Shown piece by piece: positions 1-5,359 of a stretch of DNA of 12,893 nt (position 1 is its first letter; each line of letters opens with the position of its first letter). This stretch comes from JANNVZ01 sp046153915. GTDB taxonomy: Bacteria > Bacteroidota > Bacteroidia > Flavobacteriales_D > Sanyastnellaceae. Location: contig JBJXFC010000119.1 of the NCBI GenBank assembly GCA_046153915.1, forward strand, positions 1 to 12,893. Reading direction: 5' to 3'. The notes under the pieces were generated by a model. That model ran no database searches. It saw only the letters and a program-made list of their open reading frames with translations, and was not told the DNA's origin. Position numbers and translations under genes: made by a program.

Positions 1-482
1 GTTGGATCCCACTCAATTACTCCTTGAACATCGGCCGCTAAACCAAGCTCAAACGGACTATCATTCAACAATTCATCCGTAAACATTACTCCCAGAGAAG
101 GAGCAATCTGATCTGAGTTGTCGTTCACAGAGGCGTAAAAACTCACACAATAAGTAACACCTGCCAGCATCGTTGAAGACAAATACGATTGCACATATTC
201 GGGATTTCCGGTGCTGCATTCAATGCCGATGTAATTGTTGCCATCGTAGGCGTCGATGGATGAAGGAGGAAAAAAGACAGCGCCTTCAAAACAAATATCC
301 GGCGTATTGATAGCGTCGTTATCCAAAGTAGAGGGTCCCCATGATGTGGAACAGGTAATATCCGGATTAATCAACTCGCAAAGACCCTGATCTTCAAAAC
401 TGGAATTGACTACAAGATTCTGACCATGCATACCACATGCACAAAGCAGATAAATAAAGATGAATGAAAATTTCAGTTTCAT
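1..482 (-). CDS. Secreted protein, N-terminal part (cut by window edge)
   Basis: The minus strand is open from an ATG at 482 to the window edge, giving 160 codons and no stop. The protein opens with a signal peptide: Lys at positions 2 and 4, then a hydrophobic run FSFIFIYLLCACG. It is followed by GQNLVVNSSFE, a start typical of Bacteroidota exported proteins, where the mature chain begins with an NLVxNxSFE strand of a beta-sandwich (CBM-like) module. Cleavage by signal peptidase I near G20/Q21 is the simplest reading. A lipobox reading (LCAC, Cys16) is possible but poor. The visible part is rich in Cys, Asp, Asn and aromatic residues, as expected of an extracellular domain. The C-terminus, where a type IX secretion sorting domain or an OmpA domain might lie, is outside the window, so the function is unknown. 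The gene is divergent from the TatD-family gene. Confidence 0.85.
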   Translation of the reverse strand, partial: MKLKFSFIFIYLLCACGMHGQNLVVNSSFEDQGLCELINPDITCSTSWGPSTLDNDAINTPDICFEGAVFFPPSSIDAYDGNNYIGIECSTGNPEYVQSYLSSTMLAGVTYCVSFYASVNDNSDQIAPSLGVMFTDELLNDSPFELGLAADVQGVIEWDP

Positions 483-713
483 ACTTTCAAGACTGCAAAT
501 TTCTGGACAGGTTTCAAGAATTCGTCATGAAATTGTGACTTCATTTGATTCTTATTCGAAAAAAAGCCCATTCATTCGTGTTCCATTCAAACCAACAATA
601 GCGTCGATGGCCTTGTTTCGCGGGGTTTTGAGAAAGCTTTCCCTCCATCGTTGCAGAAAAAAAGCACGTCATTCTACTATTTTTACAGCGAAGAAAAAAT
701 TCGAATACCCACA
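483..713. other. Divergent intergenic region
   Basis: This gap separates the start of the secreted-protein gene (minus) from the likely start of the TatD-family gene (plus) and must hold both promoters. No perfect TAnnTTTG box is present. Near matches are GAAATTTG on the minus strand, about 14 bases before the ATG at 482, and TATTTTTA at 678-685 on the plus strand. I see no repeat or RNA gene here. Confidence 0.4.
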
Positions 714-1370
714 TTGCTCATCGACATCCATACACATCAACCAAATTCTGTTGGGCATTTATCGATTTACAATGTGCCGAATACCCTAGAGATTCCATCA
801 GGTACAAACTTGGTTTCGATAGGACTTCATCCCTGGTATATCGCATCAGAATCACTAATTCAAAAATTTCAATCCCTTGAGAAATTGGCCGCAGATCCGC
901 GGGTTCTGTTTATTGGTGAATGTGGATTAGACAAAGTGTGTGATACCGATTTTGAGTTGCAGATTCGTGCCTTCGAATTGCAAATTGATTTGGCCAACCG
1001 GTCGAAGAAACCACTTATGATTCACTGTGTGAGAGCCCATAACGAAGTCATTCACCTATTAACAGAATCCAAAAACAAAATGCCCATTGTTTTCCATGGC
1101 TTCAATAAAAACAAACAGATTGCAGACAGGATTCTACGGCATGGTCATTACTTATCCTTTGGTGCAGACTTGAAAAAAGATCTCGTCTCTTCAACGTTTT
1201 CCAAACTTCCTTTAGATCGCATTTTTCTGGAAAGTGATGATAAGGAAACAGACATTGGAACGCTTTACAAACTCGCCGCAGAACTCCTGAACATTTCACC
1301 AGAACAACTCGAGCCACAAATCACAATCAACCTCCGCACTATTTTGGGCCCTGAATTCAAAGGAGTATGA
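714..1370 (+). CDS. TatD-family metal-dependent hydrolase
   Basis: This is a 218-residue member of the TatD (amidohydrolase-fold) family, whose characterised members are Mg-dependent DNases acting in the cytoplasm. I start it at the TTG at 714 because this gives MLIDIHTH, the standard TatD opening. A longer in-frame TTG at 651 would add 21 poorly conserved residues. Numbered from the 714 start, the metal ligands are visible in order: HxH at residues 6 and 8, Glu69 in FIGECGLD, His104 in MIHCVRAH, His128 in VFHGF, and Asp175 in LESDD. The length is slightly short for the family (about 250-260) but usual for the compact forms in Bacteroidota. The stop overlaps the tcdA start as ATGA, so translation is probably coupled. 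The family is firm; the exact substrate is not known. Confidence 0.9.
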   Translation: MLIDIHTHQPNSVGHLSIYNVPNTLEIPSGTNLVSIGLHPWYIASESLIQKFQSLEKLAADPRVLFIGECGLDKVCDTDFELQIRAFELQIDLANRSKKPLMIHCVRAHNEVIHLLTESKNKMPIVFHGFNKNKQIADRILRHGHYLSFGADLKKDLVSSTFSKLPLDRIFLESDDKETDIGTLYKLAAELLNISPEQLEPQITINLRTILGPEFKGV

Positions 1371-2092
1371 TAACAGATTTTTCGTGGCTCAGCCGCACCC
1401 AATTGCTCATCAAAGAACCGGGATTACACCGTTTATCGCGCAGTCATGTGATGGTAGTTGGTCTTGGAGGAGTAGGTTCCTTTGCTGCAGAATTTGTAGC
1501 GCGAAGTGGTGTGGGCAAAATGACCATCATCGACGGAGATACAGTAGATCCAACCAACCGCAATCGTCAACTGGTAGCCCTCGCAACCAACCACGGACAA
1601 TCCAAAGCAGAGATCATGGCGGCGCGATTGCGCGAAATCAATCCGGAGATTGATTTGACCATTATTGGTGAATTCATGCAACCCGAAATGGTGGAGCAAC
1701 AGTTTGCATTAAAACCAGATTATGTGATTGATGCAATTGATAGCATCACACCCAAGCTCACGTTTCTGTCATTGGCAGTTCGGGAGAATATTCGCATAGT
1801 AAGCAGCATGGGCGCGGGTGGTAAAATGGATCCCACCAAACTGCATGTGGCCGATATCAGCAAAACCCATCATTGTCCGTTTGCACAACAGATTCGCAAA
1901 CAACTCAAAACCGATTTTAATATCCGACATGGAATCAAAGCCGTGTTTTCATCGGAGATGCCCGATCGCAGCAGCATCATCCTGACAGATGGAAAAAATT
2001 TCAAGAAGTCTGCTTACGGCACAATTTCCTATTTGCCCGCCGTCTTTGGAGCAGTGTGTGCGTCGGTGGTGATAAGGGATTTTTTAGAGTAA
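1367..2092 (+). CDS. tcdA: tRNA threonylcarbamoyladenosine dehydratase
   Basis: This 241-residue E1-like enzyme of the ThiF/MoeB superfamily matches TcdA (also called CsdL/YgdL). That enzyme uses ATP to dehydrate t6A at position 37 of ANN-decoding tRNAs to the cyclic form ct6A. Visible features are the opening RTQLLIKEPGLHRLSRSHV, the nucleotide-binding GLGGVG at 32-37, Asp56 at the end of beta-2, the NRNRQ motif at 64-68, DAID at 122-125, and SSMGAGGKMDP near 146-155. The stretch ADISKTHHCPFA at 162-173 is a TcdA signature. It ends with the short C-terminus seen in TcdA rather than a MoeB rhodanese extension. The start is supported by AAAGGAG just upstream and by the ATGA overlap with the TatD-family gene. 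Its 3' end overlaps the converging ATPase gene by 9 bp. Confidence 0.93.
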   Translation: MITDFSWLSRTQLLIKEPGLHRLSRSHVMVVGLGGVGSFAAEFVARSGVGKMTIIDGDTVDPTNRNRQLVALATNHGQSKAEIMAARLREINPEIDLTIIGEFMQPEMVEQQFALKPDYVIDAIDSITPKLTFLSLAVRENIRIVSSMGAGGKMDPTKLHVADISKTHHCPFAQQIRKQLKTDFNIRHGIKAVFSSEMPDRSSIILTDGKNFKKSAYGTISYLPAVFGAVCASVVIRDFLE

Positions 2093-3202
2093 AAAGTCAT
2101 CATAATTCTCCGGAGTAATAATGTCCGTGCGAGATGGTGCATATGCATCGACGAAGGCTTTGTGAAATTTTGTTTTGCGCTGTGCATTCCATTTGAATTC
2201 AAATGCATCCACCACTCCGTCATGTTCTTCCACAAGATCAATTTCCTGCTGAGACACTGTTCTCCAGAAATAAGAATTAACTCCGGATCCCGCGTAAAAA
2301 TGGCGTTTCATTCGTTCGGACATGAGATAATTTTCCCATAGCGCACCCACATCATTCCTTGCATCCAATGGTGCAAATTGATTGATGATGGCGTTGCGTA
2401 TACCGTTGTCTACGAAATAGATTTTCTTCGACTTCTTTAATTCATTTCGCAGATTTTTCTGAAAAGATGGCAACCGGAATATCACAAACGACTTTTCCAA
2501 TAGTTGGATATAACGTTCAACTGTTTCTTTATCGAGCGAACACATCTGACTCAGTTCGTGAAAGGATACTTCACTGCCGATCTGATAAGCCAAAGCCCTC
2601 AGTAACACTTGTATTTTTTCAGGTTTCTGTATGCGTTCAAAAGCCAAAAGATCTTTGTACAAGTAACTTTCCGCAAGTGATACAATGGCCTCCTTTTGAT
2701 TGCTTTGAGAAGTAATTATTTCGGGATAACTTCCAAAAATCAGCCGATTTTCGAGCACTCGTTTTTCCTGAAGTGAGCCAAAGTGTTTTGCCAGTTCAGC
2801 GAAACTGAGAGGCCAAAGCTGAAACTCCCATTTTCTTCCTGTCAAAGGCTCGTTTACCTGATTGGCCAATTCAAATGATGAAGAGCCGGAAGCCAGAACT
2901 TTGACGGTTTTAACCTGATCAATCAGCATTTTAATGGCAAGTCCGATTTCAGGTATTCGTTGTGCCTCATCAATTACAACAAAGGAATAAGAGCCCACCA
3001 ATCGTTTTAACTTATCTCTGTTCGGTTGAGCAAAATTGGCACGCACATCAAACTCGTCGCCGCTTAGCCAGAGGCGCTCCCGATCCTTCATCACCGCTTC
3101 GAGCAAAGTTGTTTTGCCGGATTGGCGCGGACCATAAAGAACAATGGCCTTCTTATCAGCAAGACGAGTCTCAATTTGATTTTGAATAAGGCGCTCTATC
3201 AC
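2084..3202 (-). CDS. AAA_14/DUF4143 family ATPase
   Basis: This 372-residue ATPase starts at a GTG at 3202. A longer reading from 3316 would run through the operator palindromes and add 38 unrelated residues. It has a Walker A motif GPRQSGKT at 24-31, a Walker B motif VVIDEAQR at 75-82, an SGSSSFEL sensor-like segment at 105-112 and the family hallmark LTGRKWEFQLWPLSF. A winged-helix-like segment follows at about 200-245. The C-terminal DUF4143 domain carries EID (Asp322) and FEFKW (Glu335, Lys337), which fit a PD-(D/E)xK nuclease-like fold. The family is widespread and often multicopy in Bacteroidota. Its biological role is not established; roles in defence or mobile-element biology have been suggested. 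It stands alone and converges on tcdA with overlapping stop codons. Confidence 0.9.
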   Translation of the reverse strand: MIERLIQNQIETRLADKKAIVLYGPRQSGKTTLLEAVMKDRERLWLSGDEFDVRANFAQPNRDKLKRLVGSYSFVVIDEAQRIPEIGLAIKMLIDQVKTVKVLASGSSSFELANQVNEPLTGRKWEFQLWPLSFAELAKHFGSLQEKRVLENRLIFGSYPEIITSQSNQKEAIVSLAESYLYKDLLAFERIQKPEKIQVLLRALAYQIGSEVSFHELSQMCSLDKETVERYIQLLEKSFVIFRLPSFQKNLRNELKKSKKIYFVDNGIRNAIINQFAPLDARNDVGALWENYLMSERMKRHFYAGSGVNSYFWRTVSQQEIDLVEEHDGVVDAFEFKWNAQRKTKFHKAFVDAYAPSRTDIITPENYDDFLL

Positions 3203-3206
3203 AAGA

Positions 3207-3214
3207 CAAAAATA
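3207..3214 (-). promoter_or_regulatory. Bacteroidota -7 promoter box of the ATPase gene
   Basis: On the minus strand this reads TATTTTTG, a perfect match to the Bacteroidota -7 consensus TAnnTTTG. It ends only 4 bases before the GTG start at 3202, so transcription would begin at or within a few bases of the start codon and the mRNA would be leaderless or nearly so. A -33 TTTG is not evident; the palindrome at 3221-3238 occupies that zone. This is an inference from sequence only. Confidence 0.45.
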
Positions 3215-3220
3215 GAGTTT

Positions 3221-3238
3221 TTTCGGTTTGAACCGAAA
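3221..3238. promoter_or_regulatory. Operator-like palindrome, proximal copy
   Basis: The sequence TTTCGGTTTGAACCGAAA is a perfect inverted repeat with 8-bp arms around a central TG. It lies just upstream of the putative -7 box of the ATPase gene, where a bound protein would block RNA polymerase. An identical core is repeated 32 bp further upstream. Confidence 0.6.
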
Positions 3239-3247
3239 TTTATATCT

Positions 3248-3275
3248 ATTTTTTTCGGTTTGAACCGAAAAAAAT
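3248..3275. promoter_or_regulatory. Operator-like palindrome, distal copy
   Basis: This is the second copy of the 18-bp palindrome. Here its A/T flanks extend the perfect inverted repeat to 13-bp arms. Its centre is 32 bp from the centre of the proximal copy, about three helical turns, so two dimers would sit on the same face of the DNA. A weak terminator is an alternative because of the flanking A and T runs, but the exact core repetition favours protein binding. Confidence 0.6.
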
Positions 3276-3430
3276 CGAAAAATGGGCTTCAAGGACAGAA
3301 GTTCAGCCGGTTGCACGCTTCCAATTCTGGTCTAAGTCGCCATGGAGCGGACAAGGCTCTCCTACTTCTAATCGGGATACAATTTGCCAAATCCTTTCGA
3401 TAAGAAGCATTCTCTCGTCAAAGTCGTCAG

Positions 3431-3539
3431 CCCCGCCTCTCCATTTGGAGAGGCAGCTGCCTTCCAGAACTAAATGGAAGCAGTAATTATTCAGATTGAA
3501 TAATCATCTCAGCCTCCGCAATTAGGCAGCGGTGAGGCG
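3431..3539 (+). repeat. Foldable dispersed repeat, copy A
   Basis: This 109-bp unit is one of two related copies in the window; the other, in inverse orientation, is at 5411-5521. Outer arms CGCCTC/GAGGCG (3434-3439 and 3534-3539) and inner arms GCTGCCT/AGGCAGC (3456-3462 and 3524-3530) enclose local hairpins. These are GCCTCTCC/GGAGAGGC with an ATTT loop (3435-3454), CTTCCA/TGGAAG (3461-3480), and ATTATTCA/TGAATAAT with a GAT loop (3486-3504). The arms are conserved between copies while the sequence between them differs, as in REP-like or MITE-like elements. I see no ORF inside. Confidence 0.7.
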
Positions 3540-3686
3540 TAAGAACGCGAGGCGAATCACGTACCTACAGTTCAACATTTGAAGAAAGCCCGCACCATCC
3601 ACAACAGCAGACGCAACATACGGGCCTGCCTGCCGATACCATGGCCTGTGCGTTGGAAGGCGGGCTGAAAGCCCTCACAAGGCGCA

Positions 3687-3717
3687 GGCACGGGTTAGCT
3701 TCGCTGAAACCCGTGCC
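3687..3717. repeat. Perfect 10-bp hairpin in repeat block
   Basis: Arms GGCACGGGTT and AACCCGTGCC are exact reverse complements around an 11-nt loop, which itself contains AGC-TTC-GCT. There is no T-run on either side, so it is unlikely to be a terminator. It looks like part of a dispersed palindromic element that ends at the adjacent tRNA-Cys relic. Confidence 0.55.
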
Positions 3718-3723
3718 ATTCAA

Positions 3724-3766
3724 GGCAAGAGGGCTGCGCCGTTCGAACACGCAGTAGCAGCTTCAA
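3724..3766 (-). pseudogene. tRNA-Cys relic 2 (outermost)
   Basis: On the minus strand GAAGCTGCTACTGCG followed by TGTTCGAAC matches the 3' anticodon stem, variable region and T-arm of the intact tRNA-Cys, with one inserted base. It then breaks in the T-loop. What follows is GGCGCAGCCCTCTTGCC in place of the tRNA 3' end. Relic 1 breaks at the same place and continues with nearly the same 17 bases. There is no acceptor stem, so no functional tRNA. Confidence 0.6.
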
Positions 3767-3773
3767 TGGGGGT

Positions 3774-3808
3774 AATAAATAAAAAAAGGTGAACGATTAG
3801 TTCACCTT
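3774..3808 (-). terminator. Intrinsic terminator after tRNA-Cys relic 1
   Basis: On the minus strand, arms AAGGTGAAC and GTTCACCTT (9 bp, 5-nt loop) are followed by a run of T. It sits behind the preserved tRNA 3' end of relic 1 exactly as the terminator at 3912-3948 sits behind the intact tRNA. The stem sequences differ between the two, yet both pair perfectly. Confidence 0.75.
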
Positions 3809-3830
3809 CCCTTGAGGTCCCGTGCGGATT
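3805..3830. repeat. 26-bp direct repeat of tRNA-Cys 3' end, copy 1
   Basis: These 26 bases are identical to 3945-3970, 140 bp away. They include the last 16 bases of tRNA-Cys (discriminator, acceptor 3' strand and half of the T-stem) and 10 bases beyond it. Such duplication of a tRNA 3' end is the usual footprint of integration by a tyrosine recombinase, although tandem gene duplication would also produce it. Confidence 0.75.
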
Positions 3831-3902
3831 TTACATCATGTTTTTTTCATAATGGCCGGCAAGAGGGCGGAGCCGTTCGAACCGAGAAGCTGCTTTTGCA
3901 GG
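3815..3902 (-). pseudogene. tRNA-Cys relic 1, interrupted in the T-loop
   Basis: On the minus strand this begins with CTGCAAAAGC (anticodon loop with GCA), continues through a diverged variable region to CGGTTCGAA in the T-arm, and is then interrupted by about 44 bases. It resumes with AATCCGCACGGGACCT, the exact tRNA 3' end. The insert starts with GGCTCCGCCCTCTTGCC, close to what follows the T-loop in relic 2. The D-arm and 5' acceptor strand are missing, so the copy is dead. Relics 1 and 2 are aligned at a period of 134 bp. Confidence 0.65.
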
Positions 3903-3911
3903 AAAAAATTG

Positions 3912-3948
3912 GGATAAAAGAAAAAGGCTGTCGTAAATCGACAGCCTT
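3912..3948 (-). terminator. Intrinsic terminator of tRNA-Cys
   Basis: On the minus strand, 10-bp arms AAGGCTGTCG and CGACAGCCTT (loop ATTTA) are followed by TTTTTCTTTT. It begins 7 bases after the tRNA 3' end and is a strong Rho-independent terminator. Confidence 0.9.
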
Positions 3949-3970
3949 CCCTTGAGGTCCCGTGCGGATT
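3945..3970. repeat. 26-bp direct repeat of tRNA-Cys 3' end, copy 2
   Basis: This is the native copy. It covers the last 16 bases of the intact tRNA-Cys gene and the first 10 bases beyond it, which include one end of the terminator stem. The identical copy is at 3805-3830. Confidence 0.75.
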
Positions 3971-4025
3971 CGAACCGCAGTAGCAGCTTTTGCAGAGCTG
4001 AGCCTAGCCACTCGGCCACAGGACC
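3955..4025 (-). tRNA. tRNA-Cys (GCA anticodon)
   Basis: This 71-nt tRNA folds completely. The acceptor is GGTCCTG/CGGGACC with one wobble pair, the D-arm GCC-GAGTGGCTA-GGC, and the anticodon arm CAGCT-CTGCAAA-AGCTG with anticodon GCA. The variable region is CTAC and the T-arm TGCGG-TTCGAAT-CCGCA. The discriminator base is U73, the identity element of tRNA-Cys. CCA is not encoded (CAA follows). A perfect terminator follows it. Two tandem partial copies lie downstream on the same strand. A 62-codon ORF across this locus is spurious. Confidence 0.97.
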
Positions 4026-4271
4026 ATAATTTTAACTAAAATCAGTGTGATCTATGGGTGGATCAGAACCAATTCTTCCCCTTAGGGGTCCCTTTTAACG
4101 GGGGGCAAATATAAACGGGTTTCAAAAAGGGCGAACTTTTTCTGTAATTCTGATAGAACTAATCACATATCAGTATGAATAAATCTACCATTATTTCGTT
4201 ACTTCACCGATTGGGAACCGTTAATTTCGTCCCTGCAAGGAAAAAATTTTCACCATAAATCATTCAGTATC
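4026..4271. other. Divergent region between tRNA-Cys and the coiled-coil protein gene
   Basis: It contains the putative tRNA-Cys promoter at 4106-4113 and a GC-rich foldable stretch (4079-4105, CCCCTTAGGGG and neighbours) that would lie in the tRNA 5' leader. On the plus strand, a 27-codon ORF at 4175-4258 (MNKSTIISLLHRL...) ends 13 bases before the next gene; it could be a leader peptide but has no further support. No clear TAnnTTTG promoter is visible for the plus-strand gene. Confidence 0.4.
4106..4113 (-). promoter_or_regulatory. Bacteroidota -7 promoter box for tRNA-Cys
   Basis: On the minus strand this reads TATATTTG, a perfect TAnnTTTG match, roughly 80 bases upstream of the tRNA 5' end. 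A GTTCG about 23 bases further upstream could serve as a degenerate -33 element. The implied 5' leader of about 75 nt would be removed by RNase P. Confidence 0.45.
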
Positions 4272-5150
4272 ATGAGTAATAAAGTTTATATCTGCCTTAT
4301 CGCCGTCCTGCTAGGAGTAGTGGGTTACATGGCCTATGCCATCAACAAGAAAGAAAAAGAAGTCGAATATGTTTATTTAGAAAACGGCAAAGTCATGGAC
4401 GAGCGCGAGGGTTTGGAGGTAGAACTCGAAGCCATGCGCATGAAATACGACACCATGACCGTCTCCAATTCGACACTGGAGGCCGAGCGTCAAGCCAACC
4501 TGGAACAAATCACCGCCTTGCAGAAAAAGGTGAAGAACCGTGATTTTGATATCAAAAAACTTCAGGCTGAAGCAGGAACCCTGCGCGATATCATGAAAAA
4601 CTACATTCATCAGATCGATTCGTTGAACACTTTGAGCAAACAGCTTGCTATGGAGCGCGATCAACAAACAGAACGTGCCGATCAGGCCGAGGCAAAAGGC
4701 AAAGAACTCGAAGGAGCTCTTACCACGACCCAGGACATGGTCAACAAAGGAGCCGTGCTCACCGCCGGAGAGTTCGCGAATACTCCATTCTTCACAAGAA
4801 ATAGCGGAAAAGAAATTGAAACAGACAAAGCCAACAAAACAGAAGGAATTAAATCCTGCTTCAAAGTGCGCAAAAACGCCATTGCCAAACCAGGCACACG
4901 CAAACTTTACATGAGTATTGTTGGTCCCGATGGTAAAGTGCTTTCTGGCAAGAACTCAGGAACCATTTCAGTGGGTGGAGTTGAAACAGCCTACAGCGAG
5001 ATCCGCGATGTAGATTATCAGCAAAACGACGTTGACGTTTGCATCTATTACTCTGGCGGGGAAGATGCCAAATTCGCCAAAGGCAATTACAAAATCAATA
5101 TCTACGAAAGCGGAGCCTCAATTGGTTCTTCGAGCGTGGTGATGAAATAA
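4272..5150 (+). CDS. Membrane-anchored coiled-coil protein, unknown function
   Basis: The 292-residue product has a single N-terminal membrane helix (about 5-24, YICLIAVLLGVVGYMAYAI) followed by KKEKE. The body then faces the periplasm. Residues from about 28 to 165 form a long charged coiled coil rich in Glu, Lys and Gln heptads. The last 120 residues (from GAVLTAGEF on) look like a beta-rich domain, with KPGTRKLYMSIVGPDGKVL and SGGEDAKFAKGNYKINIYE as its clearest parts. That suggests an immunoglobulin-like or chaperone-like sandwich at the end of a stalk. I do not recognise a named family. It is a single-gene unit: an intrinsic terminator follows at 5171-5204. It is the only protein gene between the two inverted repeats A and B. 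Confidence 0.85.
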   Translation: MSNKVYICLIAVLLGVVGYMAYAINKKEKEVEYVYLENGKVMDEREGLEVELEAMRMKYDTMTVSNSTLEAERQANLEQITALQKKVKNRDFDIKKLQAEAGTLRDIMKNYIHQIDSLNTLSKQLAMERDQQTERADQAEAKGKELEGALTTTQDMVNKGAVLTAGEFANTPFFTRNSGKEIETDKANKTEGIKSCFKVRKNAIAKPGTRKLYMSIVGPDGKVLSGKNSGTISVGGVETAYSEIRDVDYQQNDVDVCIYYSGGEDAKFAKGNYKINIYESGASIGSSSVVMK

Positions 5151-5170
5151 GAAATTCTGTTATCCAAAAA

Positions 5171-5204
5171 AGGGCTGTCCGAAATTTCGGGCAGCCTTTT
5201 TTTT
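5171..5204 (+). terminator. Intrinsic terminator of the coiled-coil protein gene
   Basis: Arms GGCTGTCCG (5173-5181) and CGGGCAGCC (5188-5196), with one G-T pair and an AAATTT loop, are followed by eight T. It lies 22 bases after the stop codon. Confidence 0.92.
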
Positions 5205-5359
5205 GATCATGGTACATTCAAAAAGCAATTCGAAGAGCCCGACTATTCTACAACCGAGGAACCTGGCGAAGACCTGAGATAAAAGACTCAAGACAAAAGA
5301 CGCGTACAGCGATATGCGAAAATAAAACTCTGCGTCCTCCCCGACCACGGTTAATTCCC

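Larger units (their letters stand above)
3283..3780. other. Repeat-rich intergenic block
   Basis: No convincing protein gene lies here. A 35-codon minus-strand ORF (3303-3410, beginning MLLIERIWQ) follows a longer open stretch that runs into the 3431-3539 repeat. It could be a relic coding end but resembles nothing I can name. The block then holds the foldable repeat at 3431-3539 and the small hairpin GGGCT-GAA-AGCCC at 3662-3674. A 10-bp perfect hairpin at 3687-3717 and the outermost tRNA-Cys relic follow. The 61-codon minus-strand ORF across 3565-3750 is built from these hairpins and looks spurious. Confidence 0.5.

Noticed and set aside
460..789. 109-codon plus-strand ORF
   Set aside because: It is antisense to the signal peptide of the secreted-protein gene and out of frame with the TatD-family gene. 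Both of those have clear family or signal features and this ORF has none.
3203..3316. 38-residue N-terminal extension of the DUF4143 ATPase
   Set aside because: It would place both operator palindromes and the -7 box inside coding sequence. The GTG at 3202 gives the usual distance to the Walker A motif.
3565..3750. 61-codon minus-strand ORF rich in Cys
   Set aside because: It is built from the 3662-3674 and 3687-3717 hairpins and the tRNA-Cys relic, with no start context. It is best explained as repeat DNA.
3831..4019. 62-codon minus-strand ORF
   Set aside because: It begins inside the tRNA-Cys gene and reads through its terminator and relic 1.
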